Of a stretch of DNA of 64,000 nt, positions 21,895-34,513 are shown piece by piece (position 1 is the stretch's first letter; every line of letters begins with the position of its first letter). The stretch covers positions 76,204,894-76,268,893 of the forward strand of contig OY992537.1 of the NCBI GenBank assembly GCA_963921195.1. The letters are read 5' to 3'. This stretch comes from Pegoplata infirma. Taxonomy: Eukaryota; Arthropoda; Insecta; Diptera; Anthomyiidae. The position numbers were made by a program, and so were the translations under genes. Under the pieces are notes generated by a model. It searched no databases and was not told the DNA's origin. It saw nothing but the letters and a program-made list of their open reading frames with translations.

Positions 21895-22196
21895 TCGAGG
21901 ATCATGTATATATATACTTTATGGGGTCCAAGACCAATATTTCGAAGTGTTACAAACCGAATGACAAACTTATATATACCCCCTATCACTAGAGTGGAGG
22001 GTATAAACATTAGCTCGTGAGTTAGTGCCCCTGATTGCAAAATTCCTGTAATGAGCGCGAGTAAGTGTGATTCAAAAGTCATTCACTTTTCTTTATCTTT
22101 TCAATGATTTGCGCAAAAAATATTATTTTTTTTTAGAAAAATTTATTTTTAATTTAAAAATTAAAAACTATTTTTTAACCTTCCCAATTTTAAATT

Positions 22197-22324
22197 CAAT
22201 ATTTCGATTCTCTTTGAGAATCATCATCAGGGGATTTCTACATTTAAATTATTTTATTGTTCTTACACCTAATTTAAATGTAGAAATCCCCTGATGATGA
22301 TTCTCAAAGAGAATCGAAATATTG
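22197..22324. ncRNA. Perfect 55-bp inverted repeat with hammerhead-like core
   Basis: The arms 22,197-22,251 and 22,270-22,324 are identical reverse complements by eye, with an 18-nt loop. On the plus strand the right arm reads CTGATGA, then GATTCTC-AAA-GAGAATC (a 7-bp stem), then GAAA. The left arm gives the same on the minus strand. This order matches the conserved core of hammerhead ribozymes (CUGANGA, stem II, GAAA; established knowledge). I cannot place a good stem III or a cleavage triplet, so activity is doubtful. Confidence 0.55.
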
Positions 22325-23535
22325 GAATGGATTAAAAAATATGTATTCACAAGAAAAAACTGGCCTCAAGCTCGAAGATTTTTTTTTTTTTGCAAATGCG
22401 AGAAGTCACATTATTCTATGTGAAACAATCATCAAATGCCATCATCTCGTGAATTGTTTATTTTTTTTCTGAAATTCTTAATAAAATTTTAATTTTGTTA
22501 AAACCAAATGACATGCTTTAATATCCTTAGAAAACAGAACTTAAAAAAACTAACAAAACCCCATCCCATTAAGAAAAACTTAACAAGTTTGTTAAAAAGC
22601 AACCTTAAACTTATATACACACAGCATAAAACATGTATGTATCAATGATGAAGAACGAATACACTAAAAAAAAATAAAAATGCAACAAACTTTGTGGCAG
22701 TGATAAACACTGGGTAAATAATAAAACAATTCTGAAGCCAAAAACAAAATGAAAACTCTCAGAAGCAAGACGTGTTATACAGTAGCACCGGCAGCAGTGG
22801 CAACCAAAAACAAATTTATTTAGATATTTTAAGCAACGAAATTAAGTTTCGAAAAATATTGGCAACATTGTTGTTGTTGGTAGCAAAAATTTTAACAAAA
22901 TACAATATATTTTAAAAGTAAAAACGCGTTTAAAAACTATGCAACAATGAACAACAGCATTGCAACATACCTACTTACTCGTTCATAGACAATATCAGCA
23001 ATAGCAACGAAAAGGATAGACGGATGATGAAATTTAACACATCTCATGATAATAACATACAAAAGTTTTGTTTAACACTGTGCAGCAAAATTTTAGTTTT
23101 TGAACAAAAATAACTTTAAATTCATGGACTTTTTTATACCCTCTAACCACAGTATGGGGCTGTAGAGCGAAATTTTTTTTAACTTTTGATTTTTCCTAGT
23201 GCCCGGTAAATTTTTTATTGTCCTAGGCCAAAATATATTGGGGTGGAAATTTATGGACCATCAGATTTAATTAACCCCTGACGCCCAACGAGCAAAGTAA
23301 TGGATTTTTGAAAATTTTTTTAAAAAAAATTTAATTCATGCTTAATAACACTGTACAACAATTTCAAACATTTTGTTGAAAATATTATGGCAAATATTTT
23401 TGTGCAACATATGAACCCTCCAACTCCTCCTCATAACGGTAAACCGAAATAGGGGTAGGACAAGGATAAAATAATCTACAAAATATTTTTTCCCGGGAAT
23501 ACTGGTAAAAAAAGTTCGCTATGCAAAAATGTCTT
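22325..23535. other. Low-repeat AT-rich sequence, no gene
   Basis: Perhaps the least repetitive part of the window, with AACAACAGCATTGCAACA-like and CAGCAGTGGCAACC stretches around 22,780-22,960. No open frame or splice pattern that I can defend. 23,370-23,460 resembles 47,260-47,340 in the opposite orientation. Confidence 0.45.
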
Positions 23536-23539
23536 AAAA

Positions 23540-24325
23540 TGTGATAATTTTTTTTCAGAAACTAAGACAAAAAACGTCTCAGAAATCCAGAATTTTTTTA
23601 TACGAAAAATGTCTCAGAATCTGAGAATTTTTCTAGAAGAAAAATGTCTAAGAATCAATGAATTTTTCTATATAAAATGCATAGAATCTACGATTGTTTC
23701 TATACGAAAATGTCCCAGAATCTGAAAATTTTTTATACGAAAATGTCACAGAACCTAAGAATTTTTTTATACGAAAAATGTATCAGAATCTGATAATTTT
23801 TCTATACGAAAAAATTTCTCAGAAACTGAGAATTTTTCTTTGCGACAACCGTCTCAGAACAGAATTTTTCTATTCAAAAAATGTCTCAGACTCTGAGAAT
23901 TTTTTTATGCCAAAAATGTCTTAGAATCTGAGAGTTTTTCTGGACGAAAAATGTCACAGAATCTGAGAATTTGTTTATACGAAAAATTACTCAGAATCTG
24001 AGAATTATTCTATATAAAAAATGTTTCAGAATCTAACAATTTTTCTATACGAAAAATGTCTCAGAATATGAGAATTTTTCTATATGAAAAATGTCCCAGA
24101 ATTTGAGAATTTTTCTATACGAAAAATGTCGAAGAATCTGAAAAGTTTTCCAAACGACCGAATCTGAGAATTTTTCTAAATTGATTTAGAATCTGAGAAT
24201 TTTTCAGAATCTTAGAACTTTTTTAAATAAACAAATGTGTCAGAATCAGACAAATTTTTAGACAGAATTTTTCTAAAAGAAATCTCAGAATCAGCGAGTT
24301 TTGCTATACGAAATATGTCTCAGAA
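23540..24325. repeat. 35-bp satellite, array B
   Basis: About 22 monomers of the same satellite as 4.6 kb (CTATACGAAAAATGTCTC plus AGAATCTGAGAATTTTT). Translating it gives repetitive peptides that are not a gene. Decay increases toward 24,300. Confidence 0.9.
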
Positions 24326-24500
24326 TGCACACTGGGCCGATATCGTAGGTTTTTTGGGCAAAAGTCTCTACAGATCGTAAATGTTAACCGATTTTTTTGA
24401 AATTCAGAATATAAGCCTATATTAGGTCAATAAATAAGTGCTGTGAAACTTTTTGGAATCGGACCTACAAGGAAACTATTACAGGGTGTACACTTAATTT

Positions 24501-25936
24501 CCCGTGTAAAAAAATAATTTTATCAAAACATATCTCCTTTGACAAAAACATATATGGATCATATCTAAATGGATATAATCAGATCTATTCCATATATACT
24601 CATATCTGCTTCAGACATTTTTTTATCCGTAAATTGAGTCTATCTGACATATATAGCATATATGATCAGACATTCTCAGATATGTTCATATATGGGGCAA
24701 AACGCGTCAACGGTCCACACCCAAAAACAAATGTTGTCCGATTCAAGTATAATTTTGGCAAAATATTAGGTTAATGATATGTAGTATAAATTACAAATAT
24801 AAATTTTTTTGATGAAATATTGGCAGAGTTACAGGGTTGGGAAGTTTTAATGTTTTTGAAAAGAATATATTTTGGTGAATTTTAATTAACACTTTGATGA
24901 AACAAAAATTATAATTTAAAAAACTAATTTTAAAGTATTTTTGATGGCCTTTAAAATGGAATTTGTGTTTTTTTTTAAAAAAATAAATTTGACCTTAAAA
25001 TTCAAGGTCAAAATATTAAGTTGTAATTATCTTATAAGGGTCGCACGTTTAAATTTTTTTCACAAAGCCCATAAGAAAGCTTGACATTTTTTTTAATTTC
25101 GGTTTTTTTAAAAAAAATGGTATGTATGAAACTTTATGAGAAATCAATTTTTTAGCAGTATATGACACTCAAATTGTACTGAAATCGCTTTAATCTGCAT
25201 ATAATAACAACAACAAAAATGAATGCTTAGAAAAAATGTGCGGTGTAAACTCACACAACAAACGTTGCACGCATAAAAAATAAAGAAATCAGTACAGTTT
25301 GGGTGTTATGTACTCGTAAAAAAATTGATTTCTCATAAAGATCATACATACCATTTTTTTTAAAAAAACCGAAATTAAAAAAAATTTCAACCTTTCTAGT
25401 GGGCTTAGTAAAAAAAATCTAAAAGTGCGACCCTTATAAGATAATTACAATTTAATATTTTGACCTTGAATTTTAAGGTCAAATTTATTTTTTTCAAAAA
25501 AAACACAAATGCCATTTTAAAGGGCGTCAAAAATACTTTAAAAGTCGTTTTTAAAATTATAATTTTTGTTTCATCAAAATGTTAATTAAAATTCACCAAA
25601 ATATGTTCTTTTCAAAAACATCAAAACTTTCCAACCCTGTAACTCTGCCAATATTTCATCAAAAAATTTTATATTTGTAATTTAGAATACCTATCATTAA
25701 CCTACTATTTTACCAAAATTATACTTAAATTGGACAACATTTGTTTTTTGGTGTGGACCTTTGACGCGTTTTGCCTCATATGTAAAATTGTCAGATAGAC
25801 TCAATTTACGGATCTAAAAAAATCTGAAGCAGATATGAATATATATGGAGTAGATCTGATTAGATCCATTTATATATGATCCATATATGTTTTTATCAAA
25901 GGAGATATGTTTTTATATAATCATTTTTTACACGGG
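24501..25936. mobile_element. 1.4-kb foldback element with CCCGTGTAAAAA ends
   Basis: The left end CCCGTGTAAAAAAATAA mirrors TTTTTTACACGGG at the right. The arms share TATCTCCTTTGA, ACGCGTCAA, AACCCTGTAACTCTGCCAAT (inverted on the left), CCTTGAATTTTAAGGTCAAA and AAGGGTCGCAC. The centre is near 25,220. Arms are clearly diverged, more at the outer parts. No frame for a transposase. Confidence 0.82.
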
Positions 25937-25989
25937 TTTTTAATAAAATTTACAGATGTTATAGATGAAACAAATGAAGAGACACTTGT

Positions 25990-26195
25990 CTTTTGTTTAT
26001 GTATTTGAAATGGAAATGGTCTCTGGTCTCGTGATTTGCGTGACTCAAAAAACAATATGATTTACGCGTGAGCGTGAGTGATTTTATTTAAATCACGTGA
26101 TTAAAAAGTTTTCGAAAATTGAAAAAAGAGTTTCAAAATAACGTGATTCACGCGTGAGTGATTTTTATTTAAATCACGTGAATATACCGTTTTCA
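25990..26195. repeat. Duplicated AAATCACGTGA segment
   Basis: GATTTACGCGTGAGCGTGAG and GATTCACGCGTGAGTGA are each followed by TTTTATTTAAATCACGTGA. Two diverged tandem copies of about 80 bp with CACGTG palindromes. Confidence 0.6.
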
Positions 26196-26224
26196 AAAAT
26201 TTAATTAAAAAAAATTGTAAAAAT

Positions 26225-26720
26225 TAAGTTTTTTTTGAAAACCCCCTTTTTATACTTATCGTTATCAAAAGTTCCACCCTTTCAAAAAACTGTCTGAGCC
26301 AGAAATATCGTTTTTTTCCACACTTCCAAAAAAGTTGCCCGCTTGTGCCCGTTTTCAAAAATTAAATTGAAATATGAGTTTATATTTTTTTTTTTTTGAA
26401 AACCCCCTTTTTAAACTCATCATTATTAAAAGTTCCACGCCCTTTCAAAAAAATGTCTGGGCCAGAATTATCATTTCTATCCATACTTTCCAAAAAAGTT
26501 GCCCGCTTGTGCCCGTTTTCAAAAATGAAATTGAAATAAAATTTTTAAAAAAATTGATTTTTTTTTTTTAAACCCCCTTTTTAAAACTCATCATTATAGA
26601 AAGTTCCACGCACTTTCAAAAAACTGTCTGGGCCAAAATTATCCTTTTTATTCGCACTTTCTAAAAAAGTTGACCGGTTGTGCCCGTTTTCAAAAATTTA
26701 AATGAAATAAGAGAATAAAA
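26225..26720. repeat. Three tandem units of 160-170 bp
   Basis: Three direct copies, each with AACCCCCTTTTTA, AAAGTTCCACGC, TTTCAAAAAACTGTCTG, AAAAAGTTGCCCGCTTGTG and CCCGTTTTCAAAAAT. The AACCCCC marks lie near 26,241, 26,401 and 26,571. Non-coding. Confidence 0.85.
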
Positions 26721-26734
26721 AATTGAAAAAATTA

Positions 26735-26862
26735 GTGCCAGTTTACAGAAGGTGATGATACACACGAACGGAAATTGTACATGTATTTTGTTGTTGGTAC
26801 AATAACAAAACACATGCACAATTTTCGTTCGTGTGTATGGTTCGCCTTCTGTAAACTGGCAC
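26735..26862. mobile_element. 128-bp TTA-flanked palindromic MITE
   Basis: Ends GTGCCAGTTTACAGAAGG and CCTTCTGTAAACTGGCAC are exact inverses. TTA lies on each side (26,732-26,734, 26,863-26,865). CACACGAACG/CGTTCGTGTG is mirrored inside. The ends resemble TAGTGCGTTTACA of the 18.6-kb MITE, and the TTA duplication is the same. Confidence 0.85.
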
Positions 26863-26969
26863 TTAAAGCATACATATTGTATCTTTGATTAATCATTCCA
26901 AGAGAATGGCTGTACCGATTTTTACAAAAATTACAGACAAGGTGCAGCAAGTTATACTTAATGCAATAG

Positions 26970-27340
26970 TGCATTCACTCAGAATCCCAGAAATGCCTCA
27001 GAGCCGGAAACTTTTTTTTATACGAAAAATGTCTTATAATTTATAGTTTTCTAAAAAATGTCTCAAAATTTGAAAATTGTTTATAGGAATAATTTTAAGC
27101 ATCTGAATATAGTAAAAATATTTCTTTAGTAAAAATGTCTTGGAATTTTAAAATTTTTCTATATAAAAATTTATAAGTAGCCCAAAAAAATTTCACCCAG
27201 TTTAGGGAAAACTTCGTTACAAAAAAGTCTTAAAATTTTTGATTTTCTACAGATCTTTGTTTTTATTAAAATGGAATGTACTCATATCAGAATCTAAGAA
27301 GTTTTATAACATATGCATGTTTTAGAACCCTAGTAAAAAA
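26970..27340. repeat. 35-bp satellite, degenerate array C
   Basis: Decayed monomers such as TATACGAAAAATGTCTTATA and AATGTCTCAAAATTTGAAAA. Recognisable only by comparison with arrays A and B. Confidence 0.65.
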
Positions 27341-27350
27341 ATAAAAAAAG

Positions 27351-27838
27351 GTCATGACTAATTATATCCCAAATATGGCGGATACAATTACTTTAATAAT
27401 TATCTACGGTTATATTTTATGATCTAGCGGGATAACCTTATATATAATGTGATACGTGAATTGGGTCTATATAATTAATTCAGTTGGAGAAAAATGATAC
27501 AATTAAATATAATTTAAAACCATTATAACTGATCATATATTGCTCCTTATAACGTAATATAAGTTGGATAACATTATATATAATCATATGAACTTTATGT
27601 AATGTTATATACAAAAATATGTTCTTTATGTAGAGCAATATCTAACCATATATATTTATGTCTGATAGTCTCAATTTATTTTATATTGTATCAGTCCGCA
27701 TCAAACTGATAAAACCAGATAGACCCATTTTACGTATCATATTATATATAAGAATATCTGTCCAGATCTTGTAGGATAACCGAAGATAATATTTGAAAAA
27801 ATTGTGTCCACCATATTTGGGATCTAATTTGTCACGGC
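27351..27838. mobile_element. Foldback element with ATCCCAAATATGG ends
   Basis: Left ACTAATTATATCCCAAATAT matches the inverse of ATATTTGGGATCTAATTTGT at the right. Arms continue through ACAATT, TTATCT(A/T)CGGTTAT and GATACGT...TGGGTCTA. Overall AT-rich, non-coding. Confidence 0.72.
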
Positions 27839-28930
27839 TATATATTACTCTTTTTTACTCGGGAATCCAAAAACTTGAAAGAAATACATATATAAACAAT
27901 TTAAAAAGGTGTTCCAGAATTATGAGTTTTAGACTGGATTACTCAATGCTCCGTTATAAAATAACTCTCTGTTAAATTTAACTTTTTCATACTAATTTTG
28001 ACATAAGGCTCCGTTAAATCGGCAGTTAGCAGCTAACTTTTGATTGAGTAATTCGCCCTTAGTCGAACAAAATATTTCAATTTTAACTTTTAATTTGAAA
28101 TTCGGAAATTTCCTAACAAAGTGATATTTTTTTTTTTTTTAATGTAGAAAAAAATTTCCTCTCGAGGAACTTTTGGGGTTTTCTTATTTTTTCAATATCA
28201 AAATTTTGTTAAAATTTTTCTGATTTCTAAAAAAATTTCGCAAAAAATAATTTTCGATTGTTCATTTGTAAATCTCAGTAGTTCAGTGTTAAATACACAC
28301 AAAATGAGCTTCCAAGTATAAGTACTTATACTGCAAAAAGACTAAAGGCGTAAATTGAGGTTGCAAAATATAATATAACTAAAATACATCAACACGAAAT
28401 GAAAATAGTAAAAAAAATACGCCAAAAACTAAAGAAGAAAATTAAACAAGAACTTAAGCGAACATACATATTAAACTTTACAATTGTTTTTTGAACAACA
28501 CGATAAAACAAAAAATAAAAAAAAATCTGTAGAAAAGTTGTTAAAACTTCTTAAAAGATATTCAACTTGTGTTAAATTAAATTTCACACGAAGCAAAGAA
28601 AAAGTTTAATTTTTGGTAGCAACAACGAACCTAGAATGCTACAGAAAAAGTGCAAGCTTAAGGTAAAATTGAACAGTCACTTAAATTCTGTGCTGAGATA
28701 ATTTGGCGTTAAACTTCGGAAAGCTGTATGCAAAAAATTCTGAAAAACTAAGAAAGACAAACGGCATTTTCCGGCCAAAATTCACTCCACTTTTACCAAA
28801 ACTTCAAAAAAATTTAATTAAAACAACGCACAGTTTGGCCATTAAGTAAGTACTGGACCGCTTGCAGTGAAATTAATACCGATTATAGCTAACGTAATTT
28901 CAATCTTAAGTTTGGACGGAGGACCCTAAA
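27839..28930. other. AT-rich sequence, no gene
   Basis: No recognisable repeat or frame. 28,260-28,870 is A-rich and relatively repeat-free. Confidence 0.45.
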
Positions 28931-28934
28931 TGTT

Positions 28935-29705
28935 CAATTTTAAATTTTGGCTGTACACATGAACCGGACCAAAAAATTCTGTAAGTATGGCCTAAAATAC
29001 TAGCGTCTCCCAATTTTTCTATATCAATTCGCGTTTTCGCGAAAAATAAAAAAAAAAATTTTTGCACAATATAAAAAGTTCGCTTTAGTCAAAAATTGGG
29101 AATAAAAATAAAATTCCCGTGTCTCTCTGGTTTTTTTAATCAATTCGTTTTTTTTTTCGCAAAAAAAAAAATATTAATAAATTATGTTTTACAAAAGAAG
29201 TGTGAAATAAGTTGAAAAATTTTATTAAATATACTTATGAGAAAAACAAAATAATAGATGTCTTCAGCGAAACTTGATGGAGGTTCTTTTCTTAGAAAAT
29301 ATTAACCATCTAAAAATATTAACCATGTAAAGTATTACATATTATACCATCCGACAAATTTAAAATTTAGGGTGCACACATGAACCGGACCAAAAAAAAA
29401 TTTGAGAATTTTCTAGATCAATTCGCGTTTTCGCGAAAATGCAAAAAAAAATATTTTTTTTTGCAGTATAGAAAAAGTTCACTTTAGTCCGAAAGTGAGG
29501 ATAAAAATAACATTCCCGAGTCTCTCATGTCTTTTAAATAAACTCGCTTTTTTCACGAAAATTTACAAAAAAAGTATGTATTTTGTTAAACTGTGTTTCA
29601 CAAAAGAACAGTAAGATAAGTAAAAAAATGTATTAAATTTACTCCAAAGAAAATTAGTGTTAATAGATGTCTTCAGTGAAATTTGATTGCAGTTCTTTTC
29701 TTAGT
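28935..29705 (+). repeat. Two direct copies of a ~400-bp unit
   Basis: CACATGAACCGGACCAAAAAA, then TCAATTCGCGTTTTCGCGAAAA and AATAGATGTCTTCAGYGAAA, then GTTCTTTTCTTAG, occur in the same order at ~28,955-29,300 and ~29,370-29,702. The copies are diverged. GCGTTTTCGCG is a small palindrome in each. Confidence 0.75.
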
Positions 29706-29884
29706 TTGCAAGTAGATTAAATACATTTTTCGACTTATTTCACACTACTTTGAAGAAATACAATTTTTTAATTGTTTTTTCGCGAAAACGCGATTTCAGA
29801 ATTTTAGGTCTGCTCTATGTGGACAAAAAAATGTCGCTTAACACAAACTGGATAGTATACGTTTGAAACTAGAGAGTAAATGTA

Positions 29885-30385
29885 GTAAAACTGCATTTAA
29901 AGTTTTTTTTAGTGATCCTGTTTACTTTTCAAAGGACTCCAAAATTTTAAAGAACACATTTTTGTAAAATATTTTTTAAATATTTGTACTTGTCCTATGA
30001 TGGTACTAGTGACGGCAAATTAAAGAAGAGGTTTTCTGCTATTTTTCCCATTTTATTATTTTAACATAGCAGGATAAAGAAGCTAAGTAATATCCTTTCA
30101 AAACTTTGTCTATAAATATCATTTAAATTTTTTAACAAAATATTTTGATAAATTTTTGAAAGGCCATTATTTTAATCCTTTTTCCTAATATGGCAAGATA
30201 AAAAATGGGAAAATTAGCGCAGATTCTTCTCTTTCATTTGCAATCAATAGTGATATTATAAGAAAAGTACAAATATTTGAAAAATATTTTACAAAATGTC
30301 ATCCTTTTAAAATTTTAAGTCCTTTTAAAAGAAAACTGGATCACGAAATGGAAAACTGTAAATGCAGTTTTACTCCATTTGATCT
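29885..30385. repeat. Diverged foldback repeat
   Basis: AGTAAAACTGCATTTAAAG at the left mirrors TGTAAATGCAGTTTTACTC at the right. The arms share GTGATCC, AAATATTTGTACTT and GCAAGATAAAAAATGGGAAA (inverted). Centre near 30,130. Confidence 0.68.
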
Positions 30386-31988
30386 CTACATTCAGAAGTT
30401 TTTGAAAAAATCGCGCTCAAACGTCAAAAAAATTTAAATTTTAAGCTTCTCACGAAAGCGATAAGCGACATGAAAAAATTACAACAGACAAAAATTACTC
30501 TTTGGAAAATATGCAATAAAACTGCAAATTCACATTTAACATTTGTAATGTTTTTGTTACCAAAAGTTTAACTTTTAAATTCCTAGATTAAAACTTCACG
30601 TTTTCTATAGAAAAATAGCAAATTGTTAATACCGCGATTTGACCATCTTTATTTACGTACTTTCTTCAATTTTGATCGGTATTGTTTTTCTTTTTAGGTA
30701 TTGTTTTTTTTTTAGAAGGAAGTGAGATATCAAAAAATTATTAACGATTTTAATTTTATTAATCCTTGCAAAAAATGCAATAAAACCGCTTAATCATATT
30801 TTTTATTTTAATGGTTTTGTGAAACTTAACATATGAAAAATTAAAAAAATCCGAGAGCGATTTAATACATTTATTGCAAGAAGTAATTTTGGTCATAGTT
30901 CATTTATTGATATCTTTCTTCCGAGTTATTAACAAATAAAAAAATGCTTTTTGGAAATTTTTTTCTAAGTTTCGTTGGTTTTGAGGTAGTATACTGAAAA
31001 AATATCGATTATTTTGTATATTAAGTGCTGACACAACGCTAGTTTTTTTGTCTAACTGTGCTCTCAGAACCTAAGTGTCCTCTGTAGATCAGAGTAATCA
31101 TTTGAGTTACCGGCCCGGTAATATCGGCTAGTACCGGGTCATTACTGGAATACCAAAAATACTCAGTCCGGACAATATTTAATAACTCATTAACGTTACT
31201 GACCAGTATTTTCCCGCTTGTATTTTTCTGCTTAGGCAATTCCATGAAGATCACAGGGTTATACTAGGAACACTTCCATTATAACTTACAAAAAAAAGAT
31301 TAACTTCAACCAGTTGTAACTTTTTTAATTTTTTTTTTTCTTCTGAAATTAAAGATCAAGTCTGGTTTAGTACAAAATAGGAGGATTTTTAATATAATCC
31401 GTTAAAAAATATTGGTCTCACTGAAATTTAAAAAAAAAATTTACTTGTTTTTCTAAATTTTTTAAAAATTTAAGTAAATCACTTCAACAAATAACTTCTA
31501 AACGTTTTGAAGAGCAATGTATGGTGAATTTGGTGTGGAGATATTTTATTTTTATTAAAGTTAATCCATTTTTTTCAACAAATGAAAATTTTAAAAAGTA
31601 GTATCATACCAAAAACGGTTCTACTTTTAAACTTTTGAACTTTATTCTCGAAGTCAGCGCAAAATTTTTTATCGAAAATAAATACAAAATGTCGTGGATA
31701 AAAATATATGTAAACTAGCGTTATATTACTTTCAAAATAAAGGATTCAATTAATTTTTAGTTTTTCCCTCGTATGTACACCAAGGCACTACTTACAATAA
31801 GTTTTTAGTTCTGGGAAATTGAAGGAAATTAATTTTGTGATTTTTTTTTTTAATTAAACAAAAAAATATTTATATTATTGTCATGTTTAAATATTAAACT
31901 GTTAATAAGAAACTTTATTAAGACATTGTTGGGTTCCGAAAAGATAAATTAAATAGTAGTAATTAACAACTTTCACAATTACAGCCTG
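30386..31988. other. AT-rich sequence, no gene
   Basis: A 71-codon minus-strand frame (31,039-31,254) shows no family resemblance. Elsewhere homopolymer-rich. Nothing else supported. Confidence 0.45.
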
Positions 31989-31990
31989 TA

Positions 31991-32813
31991 CACTAGAGTG
32001 GAGCAAATGTATTTTTTTTTTTTAAATTTGAAAACGTCGGGATCGGAAAAGGTGGCTTTTAGTTATTAGCAGGGCAAGGAAGTTCATGCACTAAAAATCG
32101 CGTTTTTAGCGCTAAAAACATGTATCAAAAATTAAAAAATATGCAGTAAAAACTAAAAAAATATGCATTAAAAATTGATTTATTTTAAAATGTATTCATA
32201 AAAAATTGTAAAACATAAAATTCAGTGGAGCATATTTATTTTTTTTCGAATTTCGAAATCGTCGGGATCGGGAAAGTTGCCTTTTAGGGTCGATATTAAC
32301 ACACAAAAATATTGGACCTGTAGGACAATGGATTTCGGTTCCTTTTTTGACTTAAAAATCGGAAAGTTTCGAATGAAGTGAACAAAAATTTTTAAAATTT
32401 TTTTTCTTTAAATTTTGTTTTTTAAATAAATTTTTTTTCCAATTAATTTAAAAATGCATTAAAGGCCAAATTAAATAATACGATATTTAAAAATATACAT
32501 CTTCTCTACACTGAGTTAATGTTACGTTATATTTTCAGCAAAAACTTATTAAAAATATTTTTTGAAGCAAGAAACAAAAAATAAAAAAAAAAATTACTGA
32601 CAAAAAATTGTTTTCCCATAAAAACATTTTTTTAGTTATGTCCGAATATAAACTAATATTTTAAGCAACAAAAAAGTTATTTTTTTTTCGCTTTGTTTAA
32701 AACCCATGGTCCTACAGGTCCAATATTTTTGTGTTAATTTTGACCCGAAAATGCAACTTTTCCGACCCCGTAATTTCGAAATAAAAAAAAAAAAAATTTG
32801 CTCCACCATAGTG
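31991..32813. mobile_element. TA-flanked MITE (CACTA..GTGGAGCAAAT ends)
   Basis: 823 bp. The end CACTAGAGTGGAGCAAAT mirrors ATTTGCTCCACCATAGTG. TA lies on each side (31,989-31,990, 32,814-32,815), as for Tc1/mariner-type elements. Both arms contain ATATTGGACCTGTAGGAC and a TCGGGATCGGRAAAGTTGC-like block. A second internal left-end copy begins at about 32,223 (AGTGGAGCATATTTATT), so it is nested or rearranged. Non-coding. Confidence 0.82.
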
Positions 32814-32815
32814 TA

Positions 32816-33600
32816 ATCGCGTCCCGAATTCAGATTTTTTCTAATTGGAAAACGCTTGCACTAAAACGATTGGCAATTAGGACCCTTTTACGGGAAAAAT
32901 AGAAAAAATGCCATAAATTCAGTTTCTTTTTTTATCTCATTGTCAGTGCAGATTATTAAAAAAAAAATAGGAACACTCATTTCCGTCTTTTTGATGCAGC
33001 CCTTGACTGAAATTACTCCATGAAAATTGTATTTATATTTTTCCCACTATATGGCGTAATTTTTGGTTACATTTTGTGACAAAAAAAATATTTTTTTTAT
33101 TTTTTTTTTTATCAAAATGCATGAACCGATTTGCACATTTTTCATGAAAAATACAAAATTTCACAAAAATAATCAAAAAAAAAAAAATTTTTAATATATG
33201 TTAAAAAATATGCAAGAAAATATGTAGTTTAAGCAAAATATGCAAAAACATGCATTTTCATCAAAATATGCAAAAATATGCACTAACAAATCAATGCCAT
33301 TTTTAAGCAAATTCGATGATTCGCGAAGATAAATACTTTAAGTTGTGCTCAGGCTAACGACAACAAACTTGTATTTACATGAACCCCCTTTCCCTGGTTA
33401 TTAGTTATCGTTCTTAACACACACAAAATATTGGACTTGTAATACGATGGCTTTGGGTTCCTTTTTTGACTTGAAAATTGGAAAGTTCCGAACAAAGTGA
33501 AAAAAAATAATTATTTTGATAAATTATATTTTTTAAATATGAAACGGCTTGCTGCTGTCAATTTTGGTGACAAATTTTTATCACATGGGAAGAAAGATTA
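32816..33600. repeat. AT-rich, ATATGCA-rich region plus MITE-arm relic
   Basis: ATATGCA recurs at 33,210-33,290. 33,417-33,510 (ACAAAATATTGGACTTGTAA, GGTTCCTTTTTTGACTTGAA) is a relic of the inner arm of the preceding MITE. Confidence 0.6.
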
Positions 33601-34320
33601 ATACCTTTACAATGGTGACATAGCCTTGTAAAAATTAGTTTTCGTTAAATAGTTTTTCAACGAAAATGTGTAAATGTTGAGGGGTAGTTATATGAAGATA
33701 TATGAGGAATTACACACCAAATGTCCCGCTACAGAAAAACTTGTGTCTCGTGAATTTCTCAATAGGTTGTATAAATAGCCCTTTATGGAACTAAGACAGC
33801 TGCATTTTTGGTATTTCAATTTTTCAAAGTCTGGGCCTAGTAGGCGTGTTCAAATATTGGAAAAATGGTCAAATTTGTGTCGAGTTGCCTCGTTTAAATA
33901 TTTATCAAATTAAAACGGAATGCACCACAATCTCAAAAAGTTACATTCTTGTATAGTTTTGTATGGGCTATCGAGTAAAATTGATTTTTTTTTTTTTTTA
34001 TTTTCAGAACCTTTTCTGAAATTTGCAATTTCTTAAAGAAAGTCAGTTTATCAAAAATCCGGCCACTGTTTTTTTAATTTTTTTTTTTAAAGCTTAGATG
34101 TGTGTTTATCCACAAAAACAAATTGCGACATATGTTTTTCGTTTTTTCGAGAAAATCGCATTTGAATATTAAATTTCATTACAATTTTGTAATTTGCTTG
34201 TATTTTCATTTTTCAACTTAGCGAATTAAATATTTTCATAAATGTTACCCATACGCTGTGTTGAACCAAGAAAATACAAGCAAATTACTAAATTGTTATA
34301 ACCTGGTGAAAAATGTCAGA
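33600..34320 (+). repeat. Dispersed repeat, copy 2 (uninterrupted)
   Basis: Same order as copy 1: CACACCAAATGTCCCGCTAC, GTCGAGTTGCC, AAAACGGAATGCACCACAAT, GGGCTATCGAGTAAAA, TCAAAAATCCGGCCACT, TTATCCACA, and a CATACGCTGTGTTGA centre. It shows the pre-insertion state of the site at 10,086. Part of the end is also at 46.0-46.5 kb, inverted. Confidence 0.78.
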
Positions 34321-34513
34321 TGTTATTCAAATATTATTCATGTATGCTCGTCCATATGTATTACATATATGAAGCAAATGCGAAAATTGGCGGCATATGT
34401 AAATATATGGACATATATGGTTACATATGTTACAAATATTTTTTTAATTCCGTTTTGCATTTTGAAGCAAAGAATTTCATAAAAATTGTTTTGTACCCAA
34501 TCCACACCTTAGC

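Larger units (their letters stand above)
20560..22005 (+). mobile_element. GAATACCCTCC...GAGGGTATA repeat, copy C (interrupted)
   Basis: Contains TTTTTTGAGTGTAAAATTTT tracts, two TTTTGCTTATAACTTTTGAA-type segments, a (CAGA/CGGA)n tract at ~21,070-21,106, and ends ATATACCCCCTATCACTAGA then GTGGAGGGTATA. The transposon at 21,142-21,894 splits it. 5' end not visible. Confidence 0.8.

Noticed and set aside
22700..23060. Possible host exon (CAGCAGTGGCAACC region)
   Set aside because: Short frames, no splice-site pair and no protein similarity that I can recognise.
23694..23924. 76-residue repetitive frame
   Set aside because: It is the 35-bp satellite translated. Periodicity follows the DNA monomer and stops occur in neighbouring monomers.
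31039..31254. 71-residue minus-strand frame
   Set aside because: No domain, no codon or context support, and a length expected by chance.
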